Positions 35,431-43,988 of a DNA stretch of 64,000 bases are shown in pieces. The DNA is from Bradyrhizobium neotropicale. Lineage in GTDB: Bacteria; Pseudomonadota; Alphaproteobacteria; Rhizobiales; Xanthobacteraceae. The stretch lies in contig NZ_LSEF01000090.1 of NCBI RefSeq assembly GCF_001641695.1, forward strand, positions 127,875-191,874. The letters run 5' to 3'. Made by a program: the position numbers and the translations under genes. The notes under the pieces are model-generated. The model worked only from the letters and a program-made list of their open reading frames with translations, made no database searches and was not told the DNA's origin. How positions within the stretch are numbered: position 1 is the first letter of the stretch; each line of letters opens with the position of its first letter.

Positions 35431-35478
35431 CTTCAGGGTTCGAGACGCGCCGTAAGGTGGCGCTCCTCACCATGAGGG
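35431..35478 (-). repeat. Bradyrhizobium-type palindromic element, copy A
   Basis: Read on the minus strand it begins CCCTCATGGTGAGGAGCGCC and ends in CGTCTCGAACCCTGAAG. Consensus parts (CTCAT, TGAGGAG, CGTCTCGAA) agree with copy B in the opposite orientation, 25 bases away. Confidence 0.7.
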
Positions 35479-35503
35479 TCTAGGATTTCGCCGCGAAATA
35501 AGA

Positions 35504-35550
35504 CCTCATCCTGAGGAGCCCGCCGACAGCGGGCGTCTCGAAGGATGGGC
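35504..35550 (+). repeat. Bradyrhizobium-type palindromic element, copy B
   Basis: It begins CCTCATCCTGAGGAGCCCGC and ends GGGCGTCTCGAAGGATGGGC. The two ends (CATCCT and AGGATG) and the centre (GCCCGC/GCGGGC) pair, giving a long imperfect hairpin. Confidence 0.75.
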
Positions 35551-35614
35551 CGCAAGGAGGCTGCCTGCCAAACTCTCTTTCATCTGCGATGCCCTACCCT
35601 CCAGGGGTGTGCCG

Positions 35615-36508
35615 TTAGCCCGCCAAGGCATGCCACAGCTCATCGGCCGTCTGATTTCGACAGTCGGGTGACCGGAACAGTCTGATCTCTATGGGTATGT
35701 CCAATTGCTCAGATCCGGCGCGGACGAGACGCCCCTGCTCGACATCGTCCTTTGCGAGCGTTTGCGGGAGCCAGGCGACACCATGACCCTCGCGGGCCAT
35801 GGTCATCAACGTCGCGGCGAGGTGCGACGTGAAGCCGGTCTCCAGGTTTGCCAGCGCATTGTCGCCTGTCTGATGGGCTGAGAGGATGCGGCCGATGCCG
35901 GAGGCATGACTGTATGAGAGCAGTCGTACTGGACGAGCAGGAGAGGCGGGCAAAGGCCATGCCGGTCGACCATCGGACGTAGCCGCGCACAGAGGCACTA
36001 GCCGATCGTCGCCGATCCGGATGCTCTGGAAGCGGTCGGACTCGAAGCGGGTCGGCGCCTCCCGATGATAGTGGCACAGCAGGAAGTGGACCTCCCCGCT
36101 CACCATGATCTGCTCGCAAGCTTCCATGCTTTCCGAGATCAGGCTGAGAGCTCCGAGCCTCTCAAAGCGGAGGTTCCGAATCCATTGAGGGAAGAACGTA
36201 AATGAAAGCGCGTGTGTTGCTGCCATGGACAGCGCGACCGTGTTTCGCTCGCCAACGGACCGGGTGTCGCGCCGCGCCCGCTCCAGGCTGCGGATCATCT
36301 CTTCGGCCAGGGGCTGAAAGTGGATTCCGGCAGGCGTCAAGCTTGCCCCCTGGGCGCCACGCACGAAGAGCGGTGTTCCGATCCAGTCCTCCAACGCGCG
36401 AATCCGCCGGCTGAAAGCCGGTTGCGTCACGTTCCGCGCGTCCGCCGCCCGCGAGAAGCTCTTCAGTTCCGCGAGCGCCGAGAAGTCCTTGAGCCAGTCG
36501 AGATCCAT
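35615..36508 (-). CDS. LysR-type transcriptional regulator
   Basis: A full-length 297-residue regulator. The winged helix-turn-helix is at the N-terminus (SALAELKSFSRAADARNVTQ, then PAFSRRIRALEDWIG), followed by the usual linker and a periplasmic-binding-protein-like effector domain. It is divergent from tarD with 134 bases between them, so it is the likely regulator of D-tartrate use. No clear T-N11-A operator was fixed by eye in the gap. Confidence 0.88.
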   Translation of the reverse strand: MDLDWLKDFSALAELKSFSRAADARNVTQPAFSRRIRALEDWIGTPLFVRGAQGASLTPAGIHFQPLAEEMIRSLERARRDTRSVGERNTVALSMAATHALSFTFFPQWIRNLRFERLGALSLISESMEACEQIMVSGEVHFLLCHYHREAPTRFESDRFQSIRIGDDRLVPLCAATSDGRPAWPLPASPARPVRLLSYSHASGIGRILSAHQTGDNALANLETGFTSHLAATLMTMAREGHGVAWLPQTLAKDDVEQGRLVRAGSEQLDIPIEIRLFRSPDCRNQTADELWHALAG

Positions 36509-36642
36509 GTCGATGCCGTTCGCGCATCAGCCGAACCGATCATGGCATTGGCCAATAAGCCCTGTCCAGCAGTACCCATCCGCGCAGCTCCCCAACGAGC
36601 AGCCCTCTGAGCCCTCGGTCAGAGCGTAGACAGGAGAACACC

Positions 36643-37806
36643 ATGCGTATCGTCGACGTCCGCGAAATCACCAAGCCGATCTCATCGCCGATACGGAATG
36701 CCTACATCGACTTCTCGAAGATGACCGCCAGCCTCGTCGCGGTGGTGACCGACGTCGAACGTGATGGCCGGCGCGTCGTTGGCTACGGCTTCAACTCGAA
36801 CGGCCGATACGGCCAGGGCGGGCTCATCCGCGAGCGCTTCCGCAATCGCATCCTCGAAGCGGATCCCAAGAGCATCCTGAACGACGCCGGCGACAACCTC
36901 GATCCGCACAAGCTCTGGGCGGTGATGATGAGCAACGAGAAGCCCGGCGGCCACGGTGAGCGCTCGGTCGCGGTCGGAACGCTCGACATGGCGATCTGGG
37001 ACGCCACGGCGAAGATCGCCGGCAAGCCGTTGTTCAGGTTGCTCGCCGAGCAGAAGGGACGCGAAGCCAATCCCCGTGTCTTCGTCTACGCCGCCGGAGG
37101 CTACTACTACCCGGGCAAGGACAACACGGCGCTGCGGGCCGAAATGCGCGGCTATCTCAATCGCGGCTACAACGTCGTCAAGATGAAGATCGGCGGCGCG
37201 ACGATCGACGAGGACCAGCGCCGCATCGAAGCTGTGTTGACCGAGATCGGGTCGGAGGCGCAGCTGGCCGTCGACGTCAACGGTCGCTTCGATCTCGAGA
37301 CCGGCATCGCCTATGCCAAGATGCTCCGCCAGTACCCGCTGTTCTGGTATGAGGAAGTCGGCGATCCGCTCGACTATGCGCTTCAGGCGGCGCTCTCGGA
37401 GTTCTATCCCGGCCCGATGGCGACCGGCGAAAACCTGTTCTCGCACCAGGATGCGCGCAACCTTCTGCGCTACGGCGGGATGCGGCCGGACCGCGACTGG
37501 CTCCAGTTCGACTGTGCACTGTCGTATGGTCTGGTCGAATACCTGCGCACCCTCGACGTGCTTCATCAATTCGGCTGGTCGCCGTCGCGCTGCATCCCGC
37601 ACGGCGGCCACCAGATGTCCCTGAACATCGCCGCCGGACTCGGGCTCGGCGGCAACGAGAGCTATCCGGATCTCTTCCAACCCTACGGTGGGTTTCCGGA
37701 TGGCGTGAAGGTGGAGAACGGGCACATCGTCATGCCCGAGCTTCCGGGAATCGGCTTCGAAGGCAAGTCGGATCTGATCAAGGTCATGCGCGAACTGGCT
37801 GAATGA
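36643..37806 (+). CDS. tarD: D(-)-tartrate dehydratase, enolase superfamily
   Basis: A 387-residue enzyme that dehydrates D-tartrate to oxaloacetate. It lines up closely, from memory, with the structurally characterised Bradyrhizobium japonicum enzyme. The catalytic Lys is in KMKIGG (Lys182), metal-binding Asp211 is in VDVNGRF, the next ligands are in WYEEVGDP and MATGEN, and the acid His320 is in CIPHGGHQMS; all are present. A good ribosome-binding site (AGGAG) precedes the ATG. A LysR gene is divergent, and a hairpin follows the stop. This is the strongest single-gene evidence for the genus. Confidence 0.93.
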   Translation: MRIVDVREITKPISSPIRNAYIDFSKMTASLVAVVTDVERDGRRVVGYGFNSNGRYGQGGLIRERFRNRILEADPKSILNDAGDNLDPHKLWAVMMSNEKPGGHGERSVAVGTLDMAIWDATAKIAGKPLFRLLAEQKGREANPRVFVYAAGGYYYPGKDNTALRAEMRGYLNRGYNVVKMKIGGATIDEDQRRIEAVLTEIGSEAQLAVDVNGRFDLETGIAYAKMLRQYPLFWYEEVGDPLDYALQAALSEFYPGPMATGENLFSHQDARNLLRYGGMRPDRDWLQFDCALSYGLVEYLRTLDVLHQFGWSPSRCIPHGGHQMSLNIAAGLGLGGNESYPDLFQPYGGFPDGVKVENGHIVMPELPGIGFEGKSDLIKVMRELAE

Positions 37807-37821
37807 GCTCCCGGACATGCG

Positions 37822-37846
37822 ACATGCGGCCTTAGAGGCCGCATGT
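37822..37846 (+). terminator. Hairpin after tarD
   Basis: ACATGCGGCC pairs perfectly with GGCCGCATGT around a 5-base loop, 15 bases after the tarD stop. No long T-run follows, so its strength as a terminator is uncertain. Confidence 0.6.
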
Positions 37847-37934
37847 GCATTGTCCAGCCGACCATCGGTCGGTCTGGTTCGCCAAGCAGACGTTGAAAGC
37901 CGAACCGAACTTCCTGCCCTCGCCCCCTCCACGG

Positions 37935-37953
37935 ACTAGGCGTGTACTCATAG
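37935..37953. repeat. Copy 1 of a 19-20 bp dispersed sequence
   Basis: ACTAGGCGTGTACTCATAG. A second copy at 39608-39627 differs by one inserted base and one substitution. On the minus strand it would encode IYEYTP, and IYEYAP-stop is recalled as a recurring end of repeated remnants in this genus. Confidence 0.5.
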
Positions 37954-38038
37954 ATCCGATCAGGCAGCAGCGCGCGTCGTTGATCGCTGACCGGCCTCCC
38001 GCCGATGTGGAAATGGCCCGCTGCCGCATGCCTGACTG

Positions 38039-38199
38039 CGCCAACATCGGCTCGAGCAGGCCATGAACATGCTGCGGGAAACCGACGAGTCGGTCGTCTC
38101 GATAGCCGCGGCGCTTGGCTATTCCCCGCAGACCCCCTTCGCTGCAGCATTCAAGAGCTGACGGGCGAAACGCCGAGCGATTGGCGGAGGCGCCGCGTT
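38039..38199 (+). pseudogene. Remnant of an AraC-type regulator (C-terminal helix-turn-helix)
   Basis: The frame from 38039 reads HRLEQAMNMLRETDESVVSI, then AAALGYSPQTPFAAAFK, which is the second AraC helix-turn-helix, and then hits a TGA. Shifting by one base restores the expected family ending LTGETPSDWRRR at 38158 onward. So one base has been lost near 38157. Nothing upstream resembles the AraC N-terminal domain. It is a decayed fragment and would not make a working regulator. Confidence 0.75.
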
Positions 38200-38667
38200 A
38201 GCAGCAATTTCTCTACAGGGACGGCAATCGCTCTGGGGCAGTCGAATATCTGGTTCGCTAAACATCGCAAGTCCACCCCATTCGGACGGAGACAAACGAT
38301 GGACTGGAAGCATCTTGCAATTGCACCGCGCCGGAAAGCCGTCGCAACGGCGCTTTGCCGGCATGTACGCCGCCCTCTTCTCCGCCCGCCTGCGCGCACC
38401 TGTCTCGATCTCGGCGAGGCCGGCGCGCTGTTCACGCGCGAGCGCAAGGCGGAGATGGTCGGCGACGTCGCCAAGACCACGAAGCAGGAAATCAACACCG
38501 TCTGGATCTATCCGCCCAAAGCCGAGCGCGCCGCTGCGCTCACCTCGGCCGATCCGGAACGCGTGACCAGCCGCTAGAGCCGCGAGGCGATGACGGCCGC
38601 GCTTGCCTGGCTGCGCGACCCGCTCAACCACGACCAGCCAGAAGCCAGATTGAAACAGGAGACAGAC

Positions 38668-39585
38668 ATGGACCTGCACAACACCTCAGACCCCGTTGCA
38701 TCGAAACCCGAAGAGCTCGTTCCGTCGCGCTACGCAGTGCAGGTCGGCGAGATTGACGTGCTGGTGGTCAGCGACGGCGTGCTGCCGCTGCCAACCACCA
38801 TGTTGGCGCACAACGCCGCCCCGGCCGACCGGGCGACCTGGCTGCACGACATGTTCCTGCCATCGGACGCTTTCGACTGGGCGCTGAATGCCGTCATGGT
38901 CCGTAGCGGCGGCAAGACCGTCCTCATCGACGCTGGACTGGGGTCCGACCCGAACCTGAACTTGCCGCGGGCCGGCCAGTTGATCAAGCGACTGGAGGCC
39001 GCCGGAATCGATCTTGCGTCCGTGACCGACCTCGTGCTGACCCACATGCACATGGACCACATTGGCGGGCTGCTCGTCGACGGGGTGAAGGAGCGGCTGC
39101 GCAAAGACCTGCGGATCCACGTGGCGGCCGCAGAGGTCAAATTCTGGGAGTCGCCTGATTTCACTCGCACCAACATGCCGCAGGGTTTCCCGGATGCACT
39201 CCGGTCGGCCGCCAAGCGGTTCGTGAAGGAATACGGCAGTCAGCTGCGGCAGTTCGATGAGAAGCACGAGGTTGCGCCGGGCGTCGTCGTCCGTCGCACC
39301 GGCGGTCACACCCCCGGCCACAGCGTGGTTCGCGTAGCATCCGGCGGCGACGCGCTGACATTCGCCGGCGACGCCGTGTTTGCTGTCGGCTTCGACCAAC
39401 CCGACTGGCACAACGGTTTCGAACACGACCCCGAGGAGGCGGCGCGCGTTCGTATCCGTCTTTTGCGAGAGCTTGCTCAGACCGGCGAGATGCTGGTGGC
39501 CACTCACCTGCCGTTCCCGTCCGTGGGCCGGGTGGCAGTTGAGGGTGACGCCTTTCGTTGGGTGCCGGTCTTCTGGGACTACTGA
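38668..39585 (+). CDS. MBL-fold metallo-hydrolase
   Basis: A 305-residue metallo-beta-lactamase-fold hydrolase. The metal motif is HMHMDHIGG (His126, His128, Asp130, His131), followed by GGHTPGHSVV, FAGDAVFAVG and a late ATHLPFP His. It resembles lactonase or quorum-quenching-type and other small-molecule hydrolases; the substrate is unknown. The ATG at 38668 follows CAGGAGACAG. It has no N-terminal signal, although twin-arginine versions exist in the family. It lies inside a stretch bounded by two copies of a short dispersed repeat. Confidence 0.87.
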   Translation: MDLHNTSDPVASKPEELVPSRYAVQVGEIDVLVVSDGVLPLPTTMLAHNAAPADRATWLHDMFLPSDAFDWALNAVMVRSGGKTVLIDAGLGSDPNLNLPRAGQLIKRLEAAGIDLASVTDLVLTHMHMDHIGGLLVDGVKERLRKDLRIHVAAAEVKFWESPDFTRTNMPQGFPDALRSAAKRFVKEYGSQLRQFDEKHEVAPGVVVRRTGGHTPGHSVVRVASGGDALTFAGDAVFAVGFDQPDWHNGFEHDPEEAARVRIRLLRELAQTGEMLVATHLPFPSVGRVAVEGDAFRWVPVFWDY

Positions 39586-39607
39586 CCGCTTGTTGAGCTA
39601 GGGTCGA

Positions 39608-39627
39608 ACTAGGGCGCGTACTCATAG
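39608..39627. repeat. Copy 2 of the dispersed sequence
   Basis: ACTAGGGCGCGTACTCATAG, 23 bases after the MBL-fold gene. It is in the same orientation as copy 1 at 37935-37953. Confidence 0.5.
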
Positions 39628-39727
39628 CGTTGATGAGTTCACGCCCTGGTTTCCGCGCTGCCGATTGCGGTCCCGACCGAATTTACTGTCCAGGTCGGCC
39701 GTGCTGCACCTCTTTCGCCTACGATGT

Positions 39728-40219
39728 TCAACCAACCGGTCCGGGGATCCAAGAGTCGCCGGAAAGCGGCATAACTCTTACATCAGAAATCACCCCGAGT
39801 TGCAGGCTTGGATCGAAATGGCGCATCGTCCGCTCGTTGAGGTCAATGATGCGGCCAGGTCTTAGCGGCCCCACGTCATTGATCTTGACGATGACCTTTT
39901 TGCCTACGGCCTCGACGAGGGCAAACTTCGGCTTCGCGCCAAATTGGACCCCACCAAATTTCTGACGCAAACTCGTCTTGATGGCAGCCGCCCAGACGGA
40001 GGGATCATATCGCTCGCCGGAGGCGGTACTCGGGCCGCCCTCCTCCTTGCCCGGCTTGAACGGATTGTACATGGAAGCTTTGCCAACGATAGCATCCCCA
40101 GAGGCGGCATTGACGACAGCGCTTGAGTCAATTCCACCTGCTTCACTTCGAGCAACGGTAACAGAAACGGCAAGCGCAACCACAGCGCCGCAAATTGCGG
40201 CGCTCGAGCGGAACACCAT
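39728..40219 (-). CDS. RlpA-like septal ring lytic transglycosylase family protein
   Basis: 163 residues: a signal peptide (about 1-25) and a double-psi beta-barrel domain (ASMYNPFKPGKEEGGPSTAS, then VIVKINDVGPLRPGRIIDL). The DVGP and RIIDL blocks match the RlpA barrel, where the catalytic Asp lies in the ND(R/V)GP motif. There is no SPOR domain, so it is shorter than E. coli RlpA. It may cleave or bind peptidoglycan in the periplasm. It stands alone. Confidence 0.82.
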   Translation of the reverse strand: MVFRSSAAICGAVVALAVSVTVARSEAGGIDSSAVVNAASGDAIVGKASMYNPFKPGKEEGGPSTASGERYDPSVWAAAIKTSLRQKFGGVQFGAKPKFALVEAVGKKVIVKINDVGPLRPGRIIDLNERTMRHFDPSLQLGVISDVRVMPLSGDSWIPGPVG

Positions 40220-40463
40220 TATATCTCCTTTGATTTTCGATCGTCCGGTTCCCGATGCCGCAAAAACATGGTCAAGCGAACGCGGAAGCGTTCAGGAACT
40301 TGCGCCAACCTTTTGCGGATTCGAGCCAACCCCTTGGCTACGGAACCGTTGCGGGAACCAGAGCGGTCCCTGCGCAGTGTTTTAGTTATCGCCGTCTAAG
40401 ACAGAGATTGCGTCAGCAGCATGACCGCGAAGAACCACGCGTGAATGTCTCGACCACCGGGTC

Positions 40464-41225
40464 TCACGAGCTCAGCGGTAAGAGTGCACTCCGCAATATC
40501 GAGCTCGAAATCCCCATGAGTCCCGTGAAGGGATCATCCAGCTCCAAGATCAGAAAGATCGCACTGGCAAACGACAGCGCGCATACAAACAGCGAGATCA
40601 TGACGACCACGTTCGTCCGCACAAAAAGGGTGGCGCTCACGAAGATCGCGCTTAGCCAAAACACCACAATGACCAGAAAAGGCGTCGGAATCGAACTGCC
40701 GACCTGCGTGAATAACCGCAATCGCATCTGCGCACCTTCCGTGAAAGCCGCAATAGCGCGAGACTGCAGGGAACGTTGCATATCGTTGTTCGGCGACAGC
40801 CGTTCGAGCTCACTATAGAATGCCCACGCCTCTACGCTGGGCTCGAAGCGCGTGGGTTTCCCGGTTGAGTTCGCTTGCTCGTGCCAGATGCGATCAGCCA
40901 TCGGTGGTATGCTCTGCCGCAGGAGTTTTCGGAGCGAGGTTGCTTCCGGCCCGTATTGCGTAACCAGATCGTCCAGCAGGATGATCGTTGCGGTCAACTG
41001 CCTGACCTGGTTTTCCTTCTGGTCGAACGTCGTTTTTGCGGACGCGATCAACAGACCAAGTACGAGTGCGGTCAGCGTACCAATCAGGCCCGCGGTCAAC
41101 TTTACGACGTCCCTGGAGTCCGAGTGCAAGTGATGTTCCGACAACAATTTCCGAACGGCCATCCCAGCCAGGGCGCCGCCAAACATCAGTGCGAACACAA
41201 GCAACGAAATCAATAGATTCATCAT
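40464..41225 (-). CDS. DUF4239 family membrane protein
   Basis: 253 residues with four hydrophobic helices: two near the N-terminus (NLLISLLVFALMFGGALAGM and TAGLIGTLTALVLGLLIA) and two near the C-terminus (PFLVIVVFWLSAIFV and VMISLFVCALSFASAIFLIL), with a cytoplasmic helical part between. This is the DUF4239 (bestrophin-like) pattern; an ion-channel role is possible but unproven. The start is the first of two adjacent ATG codons at 41225. A long open frame upstream lies opposite other genes and was discarded. Confidence 0.78.
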   Translation of the reverse strand: MMNLLISLLVFALMFGGALAGMAVRKLLSEHHLHSDSRDVVKLTAGLIGTLTALVLGLLIASAKTTFDQKENQVRQLTATIILLDDLVTQYGPEATSLRKLLRQSIPPMADRIWHEQANSTGKPTRFEPSVEAWAFYSELERLSPNNDMQRSLQSRAIAAFTEGAQMRLRLFTQVGSSIPTPFLVIVVFWLSAIFVSATLFVRTNVVVMISLFVCALSFASAIFLILELDDPFTGLMGISSSILRSALLPLSS

Positions 41226-41408
41226 ATCTGCGAATGCCCCACCATCCCGGTGACCAAGCTGAGATCGCGCGCACGATCGCCACACAATACGAGCGCCGCG
41301 CCAGTCCTTCACGAAGAGCGGTCGATCCATCCTAGCCCCGATTATGCGGACTTGTCTAAATGCGGGCGCACATGAGACCATTCTCCGGCCGCAGGGAGAA
41401 CCGCGACC

Positions 41409-41822
41409 ATGGAAATCAAACTGCCAGTCGTTGCGCTGCTCGCGATGATCGTGCCGGGACAGGCGCGCGCCGCAGTGCTCACCGACGCCGAGGCGACGTT
41501 CCTCGACCAACTCGTCACCGCCGCCGCGGTGCTCGAACAACGATGCGCCGGCTACGAGGTCAATGGTGCCGGCGGCGTTCAACTCGGCGCCAGACTTCTC
41601 GGCAGCACTGATGCCGCGATGGCGATGATCGACGCCTATGCCGCCGCCATAAAGGCCCACGATGGCAAGGCTTACGATCCAGGTAAATTCCGCCCCGAAG
41701 TGCTCGAGGCGGCGAGCGAAACGTCCAAGCGACTTCAGGCGCACTTGATCAAGAACCCGAAAGAGGCCTGCGCCGATTATGGCGATACCAGCGTGGCGCG
41801 CGGTCTGCTGAGACGGTACTGA
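41409..41822 (+). CDS. Small secreted protein of unknown function
   Basis: 137 residues with a short signal peptide (MEIKLPVVALLAMIVPGQARA). The mature part is predicted helical and has two Cys (EQRCAGYEV and KEACADYG), which could form a disulphide. The ATG follows GGAGAACC. I recognise no family. It is divergent from the DUF4239 gene and upstream of sulP, with 149 bases between. Confidence 0.65.
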   Translation: MEIKLPVVALLAMIVPGQARAAVLTDAEATFLDQLVTAAAVLEQRCAGYEVNGAGGVQLGARLLGSTDAAMAMIDAYAAAIKAHDGKAYDPGKFRPEVLEAASETSKRLQAHLIKNPKEACADYGDTSVARGLLRRY

Positions 41823-41971
41823 ACAGTCTTCGCATCTTGGCCCGCCATGTCGTGCTTCGTCCCTCGGATCAGCTCGCCCTGGCAAGTCGGCGAAGGGCCA
41901 CTGGCGGATGTTTGCCCGCGCAGCTAGACTTGCGTGGCTTGCGCCCGGCGCATCTCTACCCGTGATCCGGC

Positions 41972-43660
41972 ATGATTGACCTTCTGACGCGTATTGCACC
42001 CGGATTGACAAAGCTCTTGTCCTACAGTTTTGCCGAAGACTTTCGGCATGATCTGTTGGCAGGGGTCTCTGTTGCCGCAGTGGCGTTGCCGGTCGCGATC
42101 GCCTACGCGCAGCTGGCGGGCTTCAATCCCGTCGTGGGGCTTTATTCGAGCATTCTGCCGCTGGTCGCGTACGCCATCTTCGGCACCTCACGGCAGATGA
42201 TCGTCAATCCCGATGCCGCGGTGTGCGCCATGGTCGCTGCTGCGGTGGCTCCGCTGGCGGGTCGAAATGCCGAATTATACTGGTCGCTGTCGGTTGCAGT
42301 TACGTTTCTGGCCGGCATGTTCTGCATTGCAGCGAGTTTTTTCCGGCTCGGAGCGCTGGCGGAATTTCTCTCCAAGCCGATCCTTGTCGGACTTTTGAAC
42401 GGCGTCGCAATTTCGATCTGCCTCGGGCAAGCCGGCAAGCTTCTCGGCTTTTCCATCGAATCCAAAAGGATCGTTCCGCAACTGCTCGAGATCTTCGCCA
42501 AGCTTCCCCAGACGCAGGTTCCGACGCTGATCGTGGGAGCGGCAAGCCTGGCAATATTGTTTGGGCTGGCGCGCTGGGTGCCGCGACTTCCGACTGCTCC
42601 GATCATATTGATCGCCGCCGGCGCTGCGGTCGCCCTGTTCGGGCTCGACCGGTATGGCGTAGCGATTCTGGGGCCGGTTCCTGGGGGTGCGCCGCCGTTG
42701 CGATGGCCCAGATTTCCAGAAGACGACATACCATCCCTCCTTGGCAGCGCGGCGGGGCTCGCTCTCGTGCTGTTTTCGAGCGGCATGCTGACGGCGCGCA
42801 GCTTTGCGTCGAAGGGTGGGTACGAGATCGACGCTGATCGTGAATTGGCAGCCTTTGGTGCTGCGAATCTCGCCTCCGCCTTGTCTCAAGGATTCGCCGT
42901 AACCGGCGCCGACTCGCGCACGGCGGTAGCCGTTGCAGCCGGCGGCCGCACCCAGGTGACCGGCCTGGTCGCTGCGGTCACGATCACCGCAGTGTTGCTG
43001 TTTTTGACCGGCCCCTTGCGATACGTGCCGATTGCTGCCTTGGGCGCGCTGCTTGTTTTCGCTTCAATTTCGCTCTTCGACATACGAACGCTACGCGAAA
43101 TCTGGAGCATCGATCGAACCGAGGTCGGCCTCGCCGTGATCACTACGCTGGGAGTGGTCGCGCTGGGCGCCATCAACGGAATTCTCATCGCGGTGGGGCT
43201 GGCTCTGGTCCGCTTCGTCAAGCTGACCGCACGGCCGAGGGACGAAGTCCTGGGAACAGTCGAAGGGCTTCCCGGTCTGCATTCGATCGAACGACATCCG
43301 AACGCCAGAACGTTTCCGGGTCTCGTGCTCTACCGCTTCGATGGCCCGCTGACCTTCTTCAATTCCGATTACTTCAAGATGAGGGCGCTTGCGGTAGCCG
43401 AGGCCGCAGGCCCGGACCTTCGATGGTTTGTGATTGATGCAATTCCAGTCAGCCAGATCGACACGACCGGCCTGTATGCGCTTCGCGATTTGCGGGAAAG
43501 GCTGGAAGCGCGCGGAGCGTCCCTGATACTCGCCGGGCGCAAGGCCGAATTTCTCGAGTGGTTTCGTGAAGCCGGTCTCTACCGGCCGGAACATGAAACA
43601 TGGATCCTCCCGACACTACGCCAGGCCCTGAAGACTTATCTGCGGGCGGCGCAACGGTAG
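41972..43660 (+). CDS. SulP family inorganic anion transporter with STAS domain
   Basis: 562 residues. The SulP membrane domain (about 1-400) begins with the family motif VAALPVAIAYAQLAGFNPVV and VGLYSSILPLVAYAIFGTSRQ. The C-terminal STAS domain (about 425-555) has the VIDAIPVSQIDTTG core. Members carry sulphate, bicarbonate or other anions; the cargo here cannot be told from sequence. A perfect FixK/FNR box lies 14 bases after its stop. Confidence 0.92.
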   Translation: MIDLLTRIAPGLTKLLSYSFAEDFRHDLLAGVSVAAVALPVAIAYAQLAGFNPVVGLYSSILPLVAYAIFGTSRQMIVNPDAAVCAMVAAAVAPLAGRNAELYWSLSVAVTFLAGMFCIAASFFRLGALAEFLSKPILVGLLNGVAISICLGQAGKLLGFSIESKRIVPQLLEIFAKLPQTQVPTLIVGAASLAILFGLARWVPRLPTAPIILIAAGAAVALFGLDRYGVAILGPVPGGAPPLRWPRFPEDDIPSLLGSAAGLALVLFSSGMLTARSFASKGGYEIDADRELAAFGAANLASALSQGFAVTGADSRTAVAVAAGGRTQVTGLVAAVTITAVLLFLTGPLRYVPIAALGALLVFASISLFDIRTLREIWSIDRTEVGLAVITTLGVVALGAINGILIAVGLALVRFVKLTARPRDEVLGTVEGLPGLHSIERHPNARTFPGLVLYRFDGPLTFFNSDYFKMRALAVAEAAGPDLRWFVIDAIPVSQIDTTGLYALRDLRERLEARGASLILAGRKAEFLEWFREAGLYRPEHETWILPTLRQALKTYLRAAQR

Positions 43661-43988
43661 GCAGACCCAGTCATTGATCTGGATCAATCGGACGTGTGCC
43701 AAGCTCACTTTGGTGCTGGATGCCCCCCGCTGGCCGCCGCTTCGGCTGGAGCGAACGGGCAGCAATACCAGCAGCTGCCCGCGCTTCGTTGGCTCTCTTC
43801 ATCGAACACGACCGGCGCGTGCCGGGCCACGTTTCATAAACGAGAATCCGGCGGAGAACGACAAGGATGGGTGGCGAGAGGCACAAGATACCTATCAAAA
43901 CTATCGCAAGCGATTGGATGCTTGACGCCAAGGTAAGTGGCTTTGCGACTTGCCAAGCGAGGCCACCATGTCTGTCGTTCAAGCAGAA
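43661..43988. other. 328-base region behind sulP with a FixK box and no clear gene
   Basis: Several short frames are open on both strands. Those on the plus strand include one from 43719 (39 codons) and one from 43867 (65 codons, with GGAGAAC upstream, running into the cyclase 3' end). None resembles a family I know. A perfect FixK/FNR box points into this region, so a small RNA or an unrecognised small protein gene is possible. Confidence 0.4.
43674..43687 (+). promoter_or_regulatory. Perfect FixK/FNR-type box
   Basis: TTGATCTGGATCAA is an exact match to the TTGAT-N4-ATCAA palindrome bound by FixK2 and FNR-type regulators. The plus orientation is assumed from the gene-free region downstream. 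Confidence 0.65.

Larger units (their letters stand above)
35174..35614. other. 441-base intergenic region with an inverted repeat pair
   Basis: No gene is supported here. Its right part holds two facing copies of a Bradyrhizobium-type palindromic repeat (35431-35478 and 35504-35550). The left part (35174-35430) shows nothing recognisable. The flanking chemoreceptor and LysR genes converge on it. Confidence 0.6.
37847..38667. other. 821-base decayed region between tarD and the MBL-fold gene
   Basis: Besides the AraC remnant and the dispersed repeat, there is an open frame from about 38299 to 38577 whose last part (ALFTRERKAEMVGDVAKTT, then EINTVWIYPPKAERAA) looks like conserved coding sequence, faintly like a tautomerase-type protein. 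Another frame runs on into the MBL-fold gene (LAWLRDPLNHDQPEARL). I cannot join these into one protein and regard them as gene remnants. Confidence 0.45.

Noticed and set aside
40300..40400. GGAAC motifs upstream of and near the RlpA-like gene
   Set aside because: Spacers of 16-17 lead to CGGA or CAGT, two or more mismatches, and the direction does not fit a gene start.
43671..43982. 103-codon minus-strand frame with one hydrophobic stretch
   Set aside because: Begins at a rare start without a ribosome-binding site, and the second half is Arg/Pro-rich mirror sequence.
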